A stretch of DNA of 12,423 nt. It comes from Oscillospiraceae bacterium. GTDB taxonomy: Bacteria; Bacillota; Clostridia; Oscillospirales; Ruminococcaceae. Shown here in pieces: positions 1 through 5,878 of this stretch. The position numbers were made by a program, and so were the translations under genes. The stretch is from the NCBI GenBank assembly GCA_018055565.1, contig JAGPHI010000008.1, forward strand, positions 1 to 12,423, read 5' to 3'. Every line of letters starts with the position of its first letter. Position 1 is the first letter of the stretch. The notes beneath the pieces are model-generated. The model saw only the letters and a list, made by a program, of their open reading frames with translations. It had not been told where the DNA came from and searched no databases.

Positions 1-117
1 CACAATGGCGTTGATTTTTTCTTTGGTTTGTGTGCTTACATCGGGATGATTATTGAGCGCGCGCGACACGGTGCTGACGGCGTATCCCGATTCCCGCGCA
101 ATATCTTTAATGGTCAT
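1..117 (-). CDS. LacI-family transcriptional repressor, N-terminal fragment
   Basis: Only the first 39 codons lie in the window; the gene runs off the left edge. They read as the classic LacI/GalR helix-turn-helix: it begins MTIKDIARESGYAVSTVSRA, followed by L-N-N, an H-P-D-V-S wing and a T-x-E-K-I start of the hinge. Such proteins bind palindromic operators centred on CG as dimers and usually respond to a sugar. The ATG at 117 is chosen because a GGAAGAGG ribosome site lies 8 bases upstream and the protein begins exactly at the family's usual first residue. The sugar-binding domain is outside the window, so the effector cannot be named. Upstream lie its own promoter and a double CG-centred operator, so self-repression is likely. 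The divergent DUF624/YesL gene fits a carbohydrate-use locus, since such membrane proteins often accompany sugar regulators in Bacillota. Confidence 0.93.
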   Translation of the reverse strand, partial: MTIKDIARESGYAVSTVSRALNNHPDVSTQTKEKINAIV

Positions 118-236
118 AGCAGATGCCTCTTCCTTGTATGGATTTACAAAACACGTCAGCCACACAGCGTGCACAGGCCAAAGCAGACGGAATTTGCGTG
201 AAATTGCGCACAGTTGCTCAAAACGGAAAGGATATC

Positions 237-261
237 GGTAACGTTACTGGAAACGTTACCG
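237..261. promoter_or_regulatory. Tandem LacI-type operator, probable autoregulation site
   Basis: GGTAACGTT (237-245) and AACGTTACC (252-260) form a perfect 9-base inverted repeat with a 6-base spacer. Each half also contains its own CG-centred palindrome: GTAACGTTAC at 238-247, and a T-G-x-A-A-A-C-G-T-T-x-C-C site at 248-260 that resembles the LacI/CcpA operator consensus. The two centres are 12 bases apart. The block starts about 10 bases downstream of the predicted repressor start site, a position suited to blocking the polymerase. That the adjacent repressor binds here is inference. A weaker AACGTT core at 425-430 may be a third site, near the DUF624 promoter. Confidence 0.68.
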
Positions 262-276
262 GAAGTTTCTGTATTC

Positions 277-306
277 ATCATACTCCTGATGGTACACACA
301 TTGCAA
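277..306 (-). promoter_or_regulatory. Promoter of the LacI-family gene
   Basis: Reading leftward on the minus strand, a -35 box TTGCAA (301-306) and a -10 box TATGAT (277-282) are separated by 18 bases. Transcription would start near 270, upstream of the double operator and about 150 bases before the start codon. Apart from the promoters and operators, the 118-453 interval shows no gene. Confidence 0.65.
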
Positions 307-453
307 GCAGTTTTTGGCAATTTTGGCGTTTTGTGCGGAACAATCAATTTTGTTTTGTGCAAATTGCCTGTGTTTTCGCTTTTTTTGGGCAAAGCGGCAC
401 GCGCGCAAATGCAGAAATTTAAAAAACGTTCATTTTTAAATTGGGCGAAATGC

Positions 454-482
454 TTGTAAATGCGCGTAATCTGCGGTATGAT
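454..482 (+). promoter_or_regulatory. Promoter of the DUF624/YesL gene
   Basis: TTGTAA (454-459) and TATGAT (477-482) are separated by the ideal 17 bases. The start site would be near 489, giving a leader of about 170 bases before the ATG at 662. The leader contains repeat copy 1 and a pair of alternative hairpins. Confidence 0.68.
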
Positions 483-518
483 ACAGGTACACAAATAATC
501 TGCACAGCGGGTTATTTT

Positions 519-578
519 GCGCATCTGCTTTCGGCGGGCGCGCTTATTGCAATGGCCGCGGCACAGCCGCAAGGCCAT
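519..578 (+). repeat. Two-hairpin intergenic repeat, copy 1
   Basis: First hairpin, 519-541: outer GCGC/GCGC arms, a two-base AT bulge on the 5' side, and inner CTGC/GCGG arms with a T·G wobble. A linker of about 10 bases follows. Second hairpin, 552-578: ATGGCC, GCGGC, loop ACA, GCCGC, a two-base AA bulge, GGCCAT. The same layout recurs at 10185-10245 and, on the minus strand, at 1721-1776. In the other copies the inner arm of the second hairpin is GTGGC/GCCAC, so the change here keeps the base pair. This copy lies inside the transcribed leader of the DUF624 gene. Confidence 0.82.
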
Positions 579-581
579 ATT

Positions 582-615
582 GTATTGCGCTTGTGCGCAA
601 TGTGGGCAGCAATAC
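582..615 (+). promoter_or_regulatory. Mutually exclusive hairpins in the DUF624 leader
   Basis: ATTGCGC (584-590) can pair with GCGCAAT (595-601) around a TTGT loop. Alternatively GTATTGC (582-588) can pair with GCAATAC (609-615). Both use the same 5' arm, so only one can form at a time. There is no T-tract afterwards, so this is not an attenuator terminator. Any switching role is inference. Confidence 0.35.
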
Positions 616-661
616 CATAACCAGACAGCAAATATAAAACGAAAAGGAACGGATATTTACA

Positions 662-1546
662 ATGGCTTTATTTGGTAACAGTTTTAACCGCCCAGGCCCT
701 GGTGTGCCTAAGGATGCGCCGAAAAAGAAGGGCATTATGCGGTTTTTTGAAATTATTGGGCGCGACATGGGCGATTTGTTTAAGCTGAACGTGCTTGTGG
801 CGCTATTGCTTACACCGATGCTGATTTGTGTGGTGTTTGCCTCTATTTCGTGGCCGTACATGGGCTTAATCTTAATTTGGTTTGCGCTGTATTTGGTGGC
901 TTCTATTTTGTTTGGCCCCACAATGGCGGCGGCGCACTTGGTGCTTACACATCGGCTGCGCGACGAGCCATGCTATATGTGGCACACCTTTAAGCGCGGC
1001 TTTAAGGATAATTTTAAACAGGCGGCTCCCCTGGGCGTGTTTTTTAGCGCGTTGTTTGCACTGGAAGGCTTTGCGGTTGTGATGTTTATATCGGGCTTTT
1101 CGGGCAAACTGAATGTGTTTGTTATGGCGGTGCTGCTGTTCAATCTGTTTTTGGTGCTTACCATCAGCGTGTATGCATTTTTACAGGTGATTTATTTAGA
1201 TTTAAAAAACTTTGCCATTGTAAAAAACAGCCTTTTGCTAACCTTTGGCATGGCAAAACGCAGCTTGCCCGCAGGCATATGGCTGATTGTTTGTACCTGC
1301 GCTATGGCTATTTTGAATCCGTTTTTTGCTGTGATTCCCCTGCTTTTATTTGCGCCCGTGCTGATTTTGCTGGTGGCGGATATGTGGCTTTGGCCCACAA
1401 TGGAAAAAATGTTTCATATTAGCGAATTAATTGCACAGCGGCGCGACGGCACTGCCCCGCAGGCTGGCGCAAGCGCGGCGCTTGCCTCAGCGGAGGAGCA
1501 GGCGGCACAGCCCGAAGTGGATACACAGCCCGACGAGGACGAATAG
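662..1546 (+). CDS. DUF624 (YesL-like) membrane protein
   Basis: This is a 294-residue polytopic membrane protein. After a short basic N-terminus (about 1-30), hydrophobic segments occupy roughly 44-62, 66-84, 122-144, 150-178 and 203-240. The family signature is clear at 85-120: a GPTMAAAHLVL stretch, then a charged loop with R-x-x-x-E-P, W-x-T-F and F-K-x-N-F-K-Q, matching the G-P-A-x-x-A-x-x-x-V…F-x-x-N-F-K-Q pattern of DUF624/YesL. An Ala- and acid-rich tail (about 261-294) follows the last membrane segment and is probably cytoplasmic and disordered. The molecular function of the family is not established; members commonly sit in carbohydrate-use loci with LacI regulators and ABC sugar transporters, and a LacI-type gene diverges from it here. 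The ATG follows AAGGAACGGA at 8 bases. It is monocistronic, ending at the terminator at 1647-1684. Confidence 0.87.
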   Translation: MALFGNSFNRPGPGVPKDAPKKKGIMRFFEIIGRDMGDLFKLNVLVALLLTPMLICVVFASISWPYMGLILIWFALYLVASILFGPTMAAAHLVLTHRLRDEPCYMWHTFKRGFKDNFKQAAPLGVFFSALFALEGFAVVMFISGFSGKLNVFVMAVLLFNLFLVLTISVYAFLQVIYLDLKNFAIVKNSLLLTFGMAKRSLPAGIWLIVCTCAMAILNPFFAVIPLLLFAPVLILLVADMWLWPTMEKMFHISELIAQRRDGTAPQAGASAALASAEEQAAQPEVDTQPDEDE

Positions 1547-1646
1547 GCCTATAAGGCATATAATCGGCGCGCACAAATTGGCCGATAAAGGGGCAAAGGC
1601 CGATAAGCGCACAGGCGACAAATGGCGCTATATAACACATATAAAA

Positions 1647-1684
1647 ACGCGTGCTTCACACAGTGGTGAAGCACGCGTTTTTTT
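1647..1684. terminator. Strong bidirectional intrinsic terminator
   Basis: A perfect 13-bp stem, ACGCGTGCTTCAC (1647-1659) with its complement at 1666-1678, closes a 6-base loop and is followed by a seven-T run (1678-1684) on the plus strand. On the minus strand it is followed by a five-T run (A at 1643-1647). It therefore ends both the DUF624 transcript and the convergent minus-strand operon that finishes with the acetyltransferase. Confidence 0.95.
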
Positions 1685-1720
1685 ACGGTTATGCCATTCG
1701 CTTTATTAGTAGCAATAGCG

Positions 1721-1776
1721 TATGTGGCGATGCCACGGCCATTTGATGCAAATGCGCCCGCCAAAGGCAGATGCGC
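1721..1776 (-). repeat. Two-hairpin intergenic repeat, copy 3
   Basis: Read on the minus strand, the first hairpin (1754-1776) has the GCGC, AT, CTGC, GCGG, GCGC layout of the other copies. The second block (1721-1742) reads ATGGCCGTGGCATCGCCAC followed by ATA. Here the outer 3' arm of the second hairpin has decayed, so only the inner GTGGC/GCCAC stem remains. The copy begins 27 bases past the stop codon of the acetyltransferase, in the sense direction of that transcript and before the shared terminator. Confidence 0.8.
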
Positions 1777-1802
1777 CATGCAACCGCCGTGATACACAGT
1801 AT

Positions 1803-2237
1803 TTATGCTTTTGCTCGTTCATGCCGAAACAAATGCTGCGCCCTTACAAAGCCGTTGCGCTCTAAAAACGCCTGGCTTTTCACGTCTACGCGCGGGCACG
1901 CCACTTCTACACTATCACAGCCCAACGTGGCCATTTGCCTTGTTAGCGAGATTAAAAGCCCTGTGCCGATGCCCTGCGAGCGATGCGATTCCAGCACAAA
2001 TAAATCGTTAATCACGGCCACCAGCGCACAGCGTGATAGCGTTAGCTTTACTTCCATATCCGCAAAGCCCACAGGCTCGCCCTCTACCAGTGCCAGGGCA
2101 AGGCGGCGATGCGGATCTTGCAGATTGTTTTTTAAAATGCCGTCAAAGATATCGCGCGCAAGCGCCTCTTGCCGATAGCTGCAAATCAGCTTATATACAG
2201 CATCGGCATCATCTTGCGTTACAGTGCGCACCAACAT
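1803..2237 (-). CDS. GNAT-family N-acetyltransferase
   Basis: This 144-residue protein has the length of a single GNAT domain. GNAT enzymes move an acetyl group from acetyl-CoA to an amine. The acetyl-CoA-binding motif A is visible at about 83-95, with R86-S-Q-G89-I-G91 forming the R/Q-x-x-G-x-G loop after the strand AVINDLFV. The C-terminal motif A-F-L-E-R-N-G-F (123-130) is also typical. The substrate cannot be read from the sequence. The ATG at 2237 has AGGAGG nine bases upstream. It is the last gene of the minus-strand run, 58 bases after the DUF4015 gene, and ends before a repeat copy and the shared terminator. No promoter was seen in the gap, so co-transcription with the upstream genes is likely. 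Confidence 0.9.
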   Translation of the reverse strand: MLVRTVTQDDADAVYKLICSYRQEALARDIFDGILKNNLQDPHRRLALALVEGEPVGFADMEVKLTLSRCALVAVINDLFVLESHRSQGIGTGLLISLTRQMATLGCDSVEVACPRVDVKSQAFLERNGFVRAQHLFRHERAKA

Positions 2238-2276
2238 ACGCGCGTTCCTCCTGTTTGATAGTACGCTTTTTAAATG

Positions 2277-2296
2277 GATTGTGTGCGATTGTGTGC
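2277..2296. repeat. Two tandem copies of a 10-bp unit
   Basis: GATTGTGTGC occurs twice back to back at 2277-2286 and 2287-2296, followed by a looser T-A-T-T-G run. The second copy touches the stop codon of the DUF4015 gene. It is probably a small slippage duplication; no function is suggested. Confidence 0.6.
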
Positions 2297-3501
2297 TATT
2301 GTATTGCGGCGCTTACAAAGCCTGCGTCGTTTGCGGCAGAGGCTGCCGATAAAAGCGCATCGCCCGAAAGCTTGCCGCCGGATATGCGCATGGCCAGTGC
2401 CGGCGCGCCGTTTTGTGCGGATTTCGCAGCCGCAGCGGCAAAAAGCGCGCTATCCAGCTGCATAACACCGTCTACTTCCTTTACACTATCGGCAAAATCT
2501 AAAAGCAGATGCTCTGCGCCATAGGTAAACGGATTTGCCACGGTGGCGGCATCGCCGCTGCCCAGTGCCGGCACAGACGAATATTCAAACCAGCACACAG
2601 CGCCTGCGTTTTTGCATTGCGCTTGCCATGTGGACACACAATCGGCAAGCACTTTGGCTTTATCGCGCGTGTCGTCACCCACGCGATAGCCGGCTAAATC
2701 AAGGCCAAACCCGCTTGGAAACTGCACACCCGATACGATAATCTCTTTAAATCCGAGGCTTAAAGCCTCGGCAATCACATCGGTAATATACGCGTTTGCC
2801 TCGGCGGAATACGGGTTCAGCCACGGCACGCCGCCCATCTCGGCTTTATTGTTCAGCCACAAAAAGCCTTCCTTGTCCATATAGGTAACGGCCATATTGC
2901 GGTTTTGCTTCGGGGCGCTGGCGTCTTTAAACGCATAGATAGAGGCAATCGGCGTAATGCCGTTTTCCATAAATATTTTTGCTGCCGCCGCGGCATCATA
3001 GGTGGCGTCCGAAATATTGGCTTTTGCGCTTGGCAATGCCGACGGATAATACAAAAATCCGCGTTCGTCCTTTAGCGGAAGCACCGCCGCGCTTACGCCC
3101 TGCGAAGCCAGCGTGCGCGCCGTTTCGCTTGCGCGCTCGGGGCTGTCTACAGCAGAAAGCGCCACATACGCCCAATTGCCGCCAGAGCTTGTCGGCAAGG
3201 CTGCGGGCACAGTTTCGCTCGGTGTGCTTTCGGGCGGTGCCGTTTCGGGCATGGAAGAAGCAGGCGGCGCAGACACAGGCGCAGACGAAGACGCGTCGCC
3301 TTGCGTAAACCCTGCTTTCATCGAATACCACAGCTTTGTGCCGAGGTCAATGCCGGGCTTTGCAATCAGCCATCCCAGTAAAAACAGCACAACAAGAAAC
3401 ACCGTAAAGCGCAGCACGCGGCGCACAACTAAGCTGCGCTCTGCCTGCCCCGTAAAGCTACGGCGATAACGCTTAATCTTTTTTTGCTTGTGTTGTTTCA
3501 T
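2296..3501 (-). CDS. Membrane-anchored DUF4015-type (glycosidase-fold) protein
   Basis: 401 residues. A basic cytoplasmic N-terminus (1-29) precedes one membrane segment (about 30-46), then a Ser/Pro/Glu-rich linker (about 70-107) and an extracytoplasmic domain (about 109-401). This domain matches the putative glycoside hydrolase family DUF4015: a G-V-S-A-A-V-L-P-L-K-D-E-R-G stretch (135-148), then L-Y-Y-P-S, an I-A-S-I-Y-A-F-K-D strand (185-193), W-L-N-P-Y-S (227-232) and L-G-F-K-E-I (249-254). Family members normally follow L-G-F-x-E-I with a D-Y-x-R-F-P motif; here the residues are S-G-V-Q-F-P (257-262), so the Asp and Arg are gone. It may bind rather than cut a polysaccharide (inference). 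The ATG has AGGAGG seven bases upstream. It lies 71 bases after rnfA and probably shares its transcript. Confidence 0.75.
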   Translation of the reverse strand: MKQHKQKKIKRYRRSFTGQAERSLVVRRVLRFTVFLVVLFLLGWLIAKPGIDLGTKLWYSMKAGFTQGDASSSAPVSAPPASSMPETAPPESTPSETVPAALPTSSGGNWAYVALSAVDSPERASETARTLASQGVSAAVLPLKDERGFLYYPSALPSAKANISDATYDAAAAAKIFMENGITPIASIYAFKDASAPKQNRNMAVTYMDKEGFLWLNNKAEMGGVPWLNPYSAEANAYITDVIAEALSLGFKEIIVSGVQFPSGFGLDLAGYRVGDDTRDKAKVLADCVSTWQAQCKNAGAVCWFEYSSVPALGSGDAATVANPFTYGAEHLLLDFADSVKEVDGVMQLDSALFAAAAAKSAQNGAPALAMRISGGKLSGDALLSAASAANDAGFVSAAIQ

Positions 3502-3572
3502 GGGTTGGCCTCCTTTTAAAGCCGATTAGCAAACCGGCCTAATGTGCAGGCGGGCTTTTTGCAATACCTTTG

Positions 3573-4184
3573 TTAAAACGTAATCATATGCCCTGTAAAG
3601 CCATAAATGGCCAGCGAGAGAATGCCAATATAAATCAGCGTGATGGGCAGGCCCTTAAACGTGGCAGGCACGCTGCGGCTTTGCAGCTTGCGCTGCCCCT
3701 CCGTAACGATTACAACGGCCATCACATAACCGATGCCGCTGCCAATGGCAAAGCCCAATGTTTCCAAAAGGGTAAAATTTTGCATCGTAGTAATAAAAAG
3801 CGTGCCTAAAATACAGCAGTTAAACGTGGCCATCGGCAGCACCGCCACCACGTTTTTGGCGCTTTCCATTTTAAAAATAAACACCAGCACGCCCAAAACG
3901 ATAAAAAACGCCGCCGCGCTGCACAGCACCATCACCAAAGGACGGATATACGCTTTATAAGGAAGCGGTGCCAAAAAAAAGTTTACAAAATAGGCAAGCG
4001 GTGCCGAAATAATCTGAATAAAGCATAAAAGAGCGCCAAAGGTTAGGCTGTCTACCGTTGTGTCGTCTACCAGCTTAACTAGGCGGCTTACGCCCAGCGC
4101 GCGGGAGAACACGGCGTTCTGCGCAAATACGGCAATGATGGCGTATAGGAAGAACGAGCCCAGAGAACGCATTACATCAACCAT
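3573..4184 (-). CDS. rnfA: RnfA/NqrE-like membrane subunit, one cluster-ligand Cys replaced
   Basis: 203 residues, multi-spanning, about the normal length of RnfA (~193). The C-terminal V-P-A-T-F-K-G-L-P-I-T-L-I…L-S-L-A-I-Y-G-F-T-G aligns closely with the RnfA ending V-P-A-P-F-R-G…L-S-L-A-F-M-G-F-S-G. In Rnf and Nqr complexes, RnfA and RnfE form a pseudo-symmetric pair that holds an iron-sulfur centre in the membrane through one Cys in each half-helix repeat. Here the second motif N-C-C-I-L-G (122-127) keeps its Cys (C123). In the first motif the expected L-G-L-C is L-G-V-S, so Ser33 replaces Cys in an ungapped alignment from N23. The ATG at 4184 overlaps the end of rnfE by 8 bases, with GAAGAAGG just upstream, so the two are probably translationally coupled. 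It may be a non-redox relative of RnfA. Confidence 0.83.
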   Translation of the reverse strand: MVDVMRSLGSFFLYAIIAVFAQNAVFSRALGVSRLVKLVDDTTVDSLTFGALLCFIQIISAPLAYFVNFFLAPLPYKAYIRPLVMVLCSAAAFFIVLGVLVFIFKMESAKNVVAVLPMATFNCCILGTLFITTMQNFTLLETLGFAIGSGIGYVMAVVIVTEGQRKLQSRSVPATFKGLPITLIYIGILSLAIYGFTGHMITF

Positions 4185-4833
4185 CTGCCTTCTTCGCCCC
4201 CATATTAATTTTTTTCTTGATATAATTCACGCCGCTGCGCCAAATGCCAATTAAGATCCCCAAAAGGATAAACCCGCCAAACGGCAGCTTTAATAACGGC
4301 AAAAGCGCATGCTGCAAGACAGGCATGCCATAAAGCGTGCCGTAGGCAAGCAATTCGCGCAGGGCACCCACAATTAAAATAATCATAATATAGCCGCACG
4401 AGGTTAAAAACCCTTTGCGCACCGCAGTGGAAAGGCGCTCTTTTTGCGGGCGCTCGTAACGCTTGATGATAATCGGGTCCACCACCAAAAGCGGCAGATA
4501 AAGCCCAACGTTTGCAATATCCGCGCTGGGATAAAGCGTGGTTAGGATAAAATACACGCCGATATACAGCGTGGCGGCGGTAAGCGAATAGGTGAGCCCG
4601 CGAAATCGAAAATACGAATAGCGGCTTAAAAAGGCCGCCACAACGCGTGTGGGCATCAATAAAAGCAAAACTGCCATAGAAAGGATAACCGCGCTTTTCA
4701 TCGTGGTGGCAGCCACCACGATGGGCGCAAGGCCCAGCCCCTGCATGATAACAGGATTGTTTAAAAACATGCGGTCTTTATGCGCGATGCGCTCCATATT
4801 ATCCGCATAATATTTCAGTTTTTCAGATTTCAC
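4177..4833 (-). CDS. rnfE: RnfE/NqrD-like membrane subunit lacking both ligand cysteines
   Basis: 218 residues, close to the usual RnfE length. An N-terminal N-N-P-V-I-M-Q-G-L-G-L (25-35) matches the RnfE N-x-x-L-V-Q-L-L-G-L-C-P signature, but the Cys is Ala36 (codon GCG). The second motif, usually I-P-L-I-V-x-N-C-I-V, reads L-P-L-L-V-V-D-P-I-I (113-122), so the second Cys is Pro120. G-A-L-R-E-L-L-A-Y-G-T-L-Y-G matches the conserved G-x-L-R-E-x-x-x-x-G-T-L-F-G, confirming the family. With both ligands gone it could not hold the usual intramembrane iron-sulfur centre. Translation starts at GTG 4833, inside the end of rnfD (11-base overlap), behind a GGGGGTG site. The C-terminus is Lys-rich. 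Confidence 0.85.
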   Translation of the reverse strand: MKSEKLKYYADNMERIAHKDRMFLNNPVIMQGLGLAPIVVAATTMKSAVILSMAVLLLLMPTRVVAAFLSRYSYFRFRGLTYSLTAATLYIGVYFILTTLYPSADIANVGLYLPLLVVDPIIIKRYERPQKERLSTAVRKGFLTSCGYIMIILIVGALRELLAYGTLYGMPVLQHALLPLLKLPFGGFILLGILIGIWRSGVNYIKKKINMGAKKADG

Positions 4834-5830
4834 GGCGCAGCACCCCCTTTTTGTGTGCGGTAAGGCGCGTGACCACGCGGTCGATATAACCAGACAGGGA
4901 GTTTACGGCCAAAAGCGCAAAGCATACGCCCGTTTCGTAATTGCCAAAATAGCGGAACATCATTGTGGCAACGCCCAATAAAATGCCATACACAAGGCGC
5001 GAAAGCTCGTTTTTGGGCAAAGTGACAGGGTCGTTAATCAAAAACACCGAAGCAAACAGCATCGCGCCCGACAAAAGCTCATATTTCAGCATTGCGGTGC
5101 GTGCTTCCACATGCACCCACGGCATTGATAGGCCAATATCACCCAAACGCGGAAACACAAAGGCAATCAGCATGCAAACCGCCAAAAACGAAACAGGTGC
5201 GGTTAAGGTGATGCGCCTGCGCGCCCAAAGGTATGCGGCACATGCCAAAACCACCAAAACAGCCGTTGCGCCCATTGGCCCTGCGTAATTGCCCAAAATT
5301 AAATTAAACGTGCTGATATTGGGCAAACCGCCGGTTTTTAATGTGTGGGCGCTGCTTTCCACAAGCGGCAGCCCCGCAGTGGATAGCACATGCTCCCATC
5401 CCATAGAAAATGGCTCGGGGAATAAAAAAACTTGGCTGGGCCAGCTAACAGCTGCCACCGCGTATCCCAGCGCCGGCGGGCTAAACGGATAAGCCCCCCA
5501 TCCGCCAAACGCGGCCTTGCCAATTAAAACCGCCACGCACACGCTCACAACCACAACGTAATAATGCACGCTTGCAGGCAGCATCATCACCAGCACTAAG
5601 CTTAGTGCCACAGAGCTGTTTTCGGTTTTATCGTATTTAGTGTGGCGCAATATCGCCACCAAACGGTCGCACACAATCGCCGTGATAATCGCCACAAGGC
5701 ATACCGCGGCGGGGCGCGGCCCGTAAAAATAACAAGACATTGCCAAAAGCGGCAAAATCATGCAAATGGTGTCGCGCCCAATTTCATAGCTTTCGTGCAC
5801 AGGGCGCAAAGACGCTTGTTCTGCGTTCAA
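4823..5830 (-). CDS. rnfD: RnfD/NqrB-like membrane subunit with altered flavin site
   Basis: 335 residues from a TTG start at 5830. This start is preferred over TTG 5860 because GGAGG lies 7 bases before it, while the longer form has no ribosome site. It is polytopic. Family features are F-G-G-W-G-A-Y-P-F-S-P (108-118, compare F-G-G-L-G-x-N-P-F-N-P) and, near the C-terminus, N-D-P-V-T-L-P, G-x-L-L-G and F-R-Y-F-G-N-Y-E-T-G-V-C-F-A-L-L. In RnfD, FMN is normally joined to the Thr of an S-x-A-T-P-L-like motif. The matching stretch is S-S-A-H-T-L (159-164), with His162 in place of the Thr; T163 next to it might still serve. The usual G-S-x-G-E region reads G-P-M-G-A. It begins 48 bases after rpe and overlaps rnfE by 11 bases. 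Confidence 0.85.
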   Translation of the reverse strand: MNAEQASLRPVHESYEIGRDTICMILPLLAMSCYFYGPRPAAVCLVAIITAIVCDRLVAILRHTKYDKTENSSVALSLVLVMMLPASVHYYVVVVSVCVAVLIGKAAFGGWGAYPFSPPALGYAVAAVSWPSQVFLFPEPFSMGWEHVLSTAGLPLVESSAHTLKTGGLPNISTFNLILGNYAGPMGATAVLVVLACAAYLWARRRITLTAPVSFLAVCMLIAFVFPRLGDIGLSMPWVHVEARTAMLKYELLSGAMLFASVFLINDPVTLPKNELSRLVYGILLGVATMMFRYFGNYETGVCFALLAVNSLSGYIDRVVTRLTAHKKGVLRREI

Positions 5831-5878
5831 ATGAAAACCTCCATGCGAATTAACGCGCAAAAAGTACGGATAAAGCCA

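Noticed and set aside
1563..1606. Hairpin/direct-repeat set: ATCGGC with two GGCCGATAA copies after the DUF624 stop
   Set aside because: Six-base pairings with long loops and no T-tract; the strong terminator just downstream explains the transcript end.
3508..3572. GCCG/CGGC and ATTAG/CTAAT pairings between rnfA and the DUF4015 gene, considered as a terminator
   Set aside because: The stems are short and overlapping and no T-run follows on the minus strand; read-through into the DUF4015 gene is more likely.
5831..5860. Ten-residue longer start for the RnfD-like protein (TTG at 5860)
   Set aside because: No ribosome site lies upstream; GGAGG sits inside this stretch at the right distance for TTG 5830.
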